From positions 2,418,001 through 2,482,000 of the forward strand of contig NZ_CP048882.1 of assembly GCF_015910445.1 (NCBI RefSeq): a DNA stretch of 64,000 nucleotides, in the 5' to 3' direction. Every line of letters starts with the position of its first letter. The stretch's first letter is position 1. This stretch comes from Streptomyces bathyalis (GTDB taxonomy: Bacteria > Actinomycetota > Actinomycetes > Streptomycetales > Streptomycetaceae). Position numbers and translations under genes: made by a program. A model generated the notes under the pieces. It saw only the letters and a program-made list of their open reading frames with translations, made no database searches and was not told the DNA's origin. Positions 62,479 through 64,000 of the stretch are shown here, piece by piece.

Positions 62479-62916
62479 ATGAACAACAACAGCGACGGCC
62501 AAGGTCAACGGCAGCTGCTGATCTCTGTGCTCGACGATGATCCGTTGCGGGCACGCAGCGACGCCCGCGAACTGCTCGGCGAAATATCGGGTGCTGATCC
62601 GACTGCCTCGCTGCGCTTGCCTTCAGCTGGCCCCTCCACGGACACCGATAAGGGTGGCGACGTTGTGGGCGCCATCGGTCTGGCCCTCAGTGCTGGCTCG
62701 TTCGCGGTAGCTTGCGTTCAGACTTGGCTAGCCAAGGCGCCGCAGCGCACCATCATTGTGGCTCGGCCCGATGGCGCCACGATGCGGATCACAGGCCGCG
62801 AGGCCCACGAGGATGAGGAGCGCGTCAAGCGGTTCCTGTCCGGCGGCTCGCTGCCGGCGAACGGGAGCGCGCCCGATACCGTCCCGGGGCGCGACGACCA
62901 CCCCACGGCAGGCTGA
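62479..62916 (+). CDS. EACC1 family protein (effector-associated constant component 1)
   Basis: 145 aa. After a polar N terminus with LLISVLDDDPLRARSDAREL there is a hydrophobic helix at about 61-84 (DVVGAIGLALSAGSFAVACV), then TIIVARPDGATMRITGREAH and a helix EDEERVKRFLSGG. This is the layout of EACC1, a small protein found next to effectors and NTPases in bacterial conflict systems. Its exact function is not known; it may be a membrane-associated scaffold or regulator. ATG 62479 follows a GGGGG site. The caspase-like gene starts 6 bp after its stop. Codon use is weaker in GC3 than in the core genes. Confidence 0.8.
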   Translation: MNNNSDGQGQRQLLISVLDDDPLRARSDARELLGEISGADPTASLRLPSAGPSTDTDKGGDVVGAIGLALSAGSFAVACVQTWLAKAPQRTIIVARPDGATMRITGREAHEDEERVKRFLSGGSLPANGSAPDTVPGRDDHPTAG

Positions 62917-62922
62917 TCGAGG

Positions 62923-64000
62923 GTGCGCAACAACGACCGGTACGCCCTGTTGACCGGCGTCTCGACATACGACAGCGACGACTACCACGACCTTCCGGCC
63001 GTGCGTTCCGATCTGCACTACATGCAGGCCGTCCTGGAGAGCACGGAGATCGGCCAGTACAACGACTGCGATGTGGTCGCTGAGCCAACGCGTGCCGAAA
63101 TGCTGCATTCCATCGAGTCGTTCCTGGAGGAGCGGCAGCCAAGCGAGAGCGCGCTGCTGTACTTCAGCGGGCACGGTGAGTTCTGCGAAACGGACAACCA
63201 GCTTTACTTCCTCACCCGCGACAGCGACCCCGCTGACCTGGCTCGTACTGCGGTGTCGGCGGACTTCCTCGAACGTACGCTGCAGTCCTGCCGCGCCGCA
63301 TCCAAGATCGTGCTGCTCGACTGTTGCGCCAGCGGCTCGGTTGTCCAGGGCTGGCGCGCCAAGGGTGCAGGCAATGCGGAATCAGCTGAGGCGGAGCGCA
63401 GCACTCTACTCCGCCCCACTGGCGTCTACTTCATCACCGCTTCCGACGCACTCCAGACCGCCTCCGCTATGGCTCCGGAGGGATCGACGCTCGGCACCTC
63501 GCGGTTCACTGGCGAGATCGTCGAGGGGTTGCGGAATGGGCGGATCAAAGACAGTGGATGGATCTCGCCTGAGGACCTGTTTGAGTATTTGACGGCGCAG
63601 ATGGTGCGCAAGGGTGTGCCCAAGGAGCAGCGCCCCACAAAGTCCACCATCCGCGCCACTCACACATTGCACTTCGCCCGCTCGGTGGCCCATCCCGTCA
63701 GCCTTCCCGCCCTACCCGGTGGGCCAACAGCGCCTTCAGCTGCCCTGCTCAAGGCTCGCGAGCAGGTCGCGACTGACGCTGAGAACGCCCACGATTGGGA
63801 GCGGCTGCTTCGCTATTACGCCCAGTGCTTGAGCGCGCAGTCCGCGGCGAGCATGCTGCCCGACCGGCGGGCCGGGCGAAATTCACAGTATTTCCTCGTG
63901 GCGGAAGGATCCGAGGTCATTCAGTCGGGTCTGGGCTCTGAGCTGCCAGCTCCGGCGGGCCTGCCCGGTGCCCACATCTCGGGCAACGGCACGACGCAGC
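62923..64000 (+). CDS. Caspase-like protease (peptidase C14), runs off right edge
   Basis: 359 codons are inside the window and the frame is open at base 64000. Residues 1 to about 250 are a caspase/metacaspase domain: NNDRYALLTGVSTYDSDDYH, then LLYFSGHGEF with His84 and IVLLDCCASGSV with Cys135 (Cys134 beside it) as the catalytic dyad, and GVYFITASDALQTASAM afterwards. Residues about 285-359 form an unrecognised helical segment (KAREQVATDAENAHDWERLL). GTG 62923 directly follows EACC1. Third-codon GC is visibly lower (GCT, TTG, CTA are used), which suggests transfer. A sensor or NTPase domain may follow beyond the edge. Confidence 0.85.
   Translation, partial: MRNNDRYALLTGVSTYDSDDYHDLPAVRSDLHYMQAVLESTEIGQYNDCDVVAEPTRAEMLHSIESFLEERQPSESALLYFSGHGEFCETDNQLYFLTRDSDPADLARTAVSADFLERTLQSCRAASKIVLLDCCASGSVVQGWRAKGAGNAESAEAERSTLLRPTGVYFITASDALQTASAMAPEGSTLGTSRFTGEIVEGLRNGRIKDSGWISPEDLFEYLTAQMVRKGVPKEQRPTKSTIRATHTLHFARSVAHPVSLPALPGGPTAPSAALLKAREQVATDAENAHDWERLLRYYAQCLSAQSAASMLPDRRAGRNSQYFLVAEGSEVIQSGLGSELPAPAGLPGAHISGNGTTQ

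Overview
The window is high-GC actinobacterial DNA, almost certainly from Streptomyces or a close relative. It has TTG/GTG/ATG starts behind GGAGG-type sites, several probably leaderless genes with a TAnnnT box 6-7 nt before the start, mycothiol biosynthesis (mshB), actinobacterial DapC and DapE, a SigE/anti-sigma/TatB locus, tandem SpoIIE phosphatases and two complete oligopeptide ABC operons. Gene content and order from about 4 to 45 kb match the conserved actinobacterial block known in Mycobacterium tuberculosis as lpqW-typA-mshB-fdxC-dapC-dapE-LOG-folP2-divIVA-like-tag-DUF3117-sigE-rseA-tatB-mrp-MgtE. No rRNA, tRNA or CRISPR array was found.

0-8.2 kb holds a partial lipoprotein, an MgtE-N/CBS protein, a DUF1003 membrane protein, the Fe-S carrier ATPase Mrp, an unknown protein, TatB, and an ECF sigma factor (SigE type) with its zinc anti-sigma factor, divergent from an O-methyltransferase. 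8.3-17.5 kb holds DUF3117, an enoyl-CoA hydratase, 3-methyladenine glycosylase I, a DivIVA-like protein, a FolP2-type DHPS paralogue, a LOG phosphoribohydrolase, DapE, a membrane-anchored muramidase-like protein, a small secreted protein, DapC and a 7Fe ferredoxin. 17.5-26.5 kb holds a frameshifted GNAT gene, a SirB1-type transglutaminase protein, an ABC ATPase remnant, a peptidoglycan-binding-domain membrane protein, DUF6113, MshB, a 64-aa membrane protein and an S9 prolyl oligopeptidase.

26.5-40 kb carries two five-gene oligopeptide ABC systems on the minus strand. One has the order permease-SBP-permease-ATPase-ATPase known for bldKABCDE. The other has SBP-permease-permease-ATPase-ATPase. 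A membrane protein gene lies between them. 40-45 kb holds TypA/BipA and an LpqW-like lipoprotein. 45-58.2 kb holds a MarR-GNAT fusion with its own palindromic operator, a GNAT, a succinate dehydrogenase operon, a secreted serine hydrolase, two SpoIIE phosphatases and a SPOR protein.

From 58.2 kb the character changes. After a GntR/UTRA regulator come the wreckage of an FAD monooxygenase and an IclR regulator (inverted, fused and frameshifted), a tyrosine integrase with two frame breaks and arm-type repeats beside it, and finally, running off the right edge, an EACC1 protein followed at once by a caspase-like (C14) protease. That last pair looks like the start of a horizontally acquired EACC1-caspase conflict (defence or programmed-death) system and is the most interesting part of the window. 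The four frame breaks (one GNAT, one monooxygenase, two integrase) could be real decay or sequencing error.
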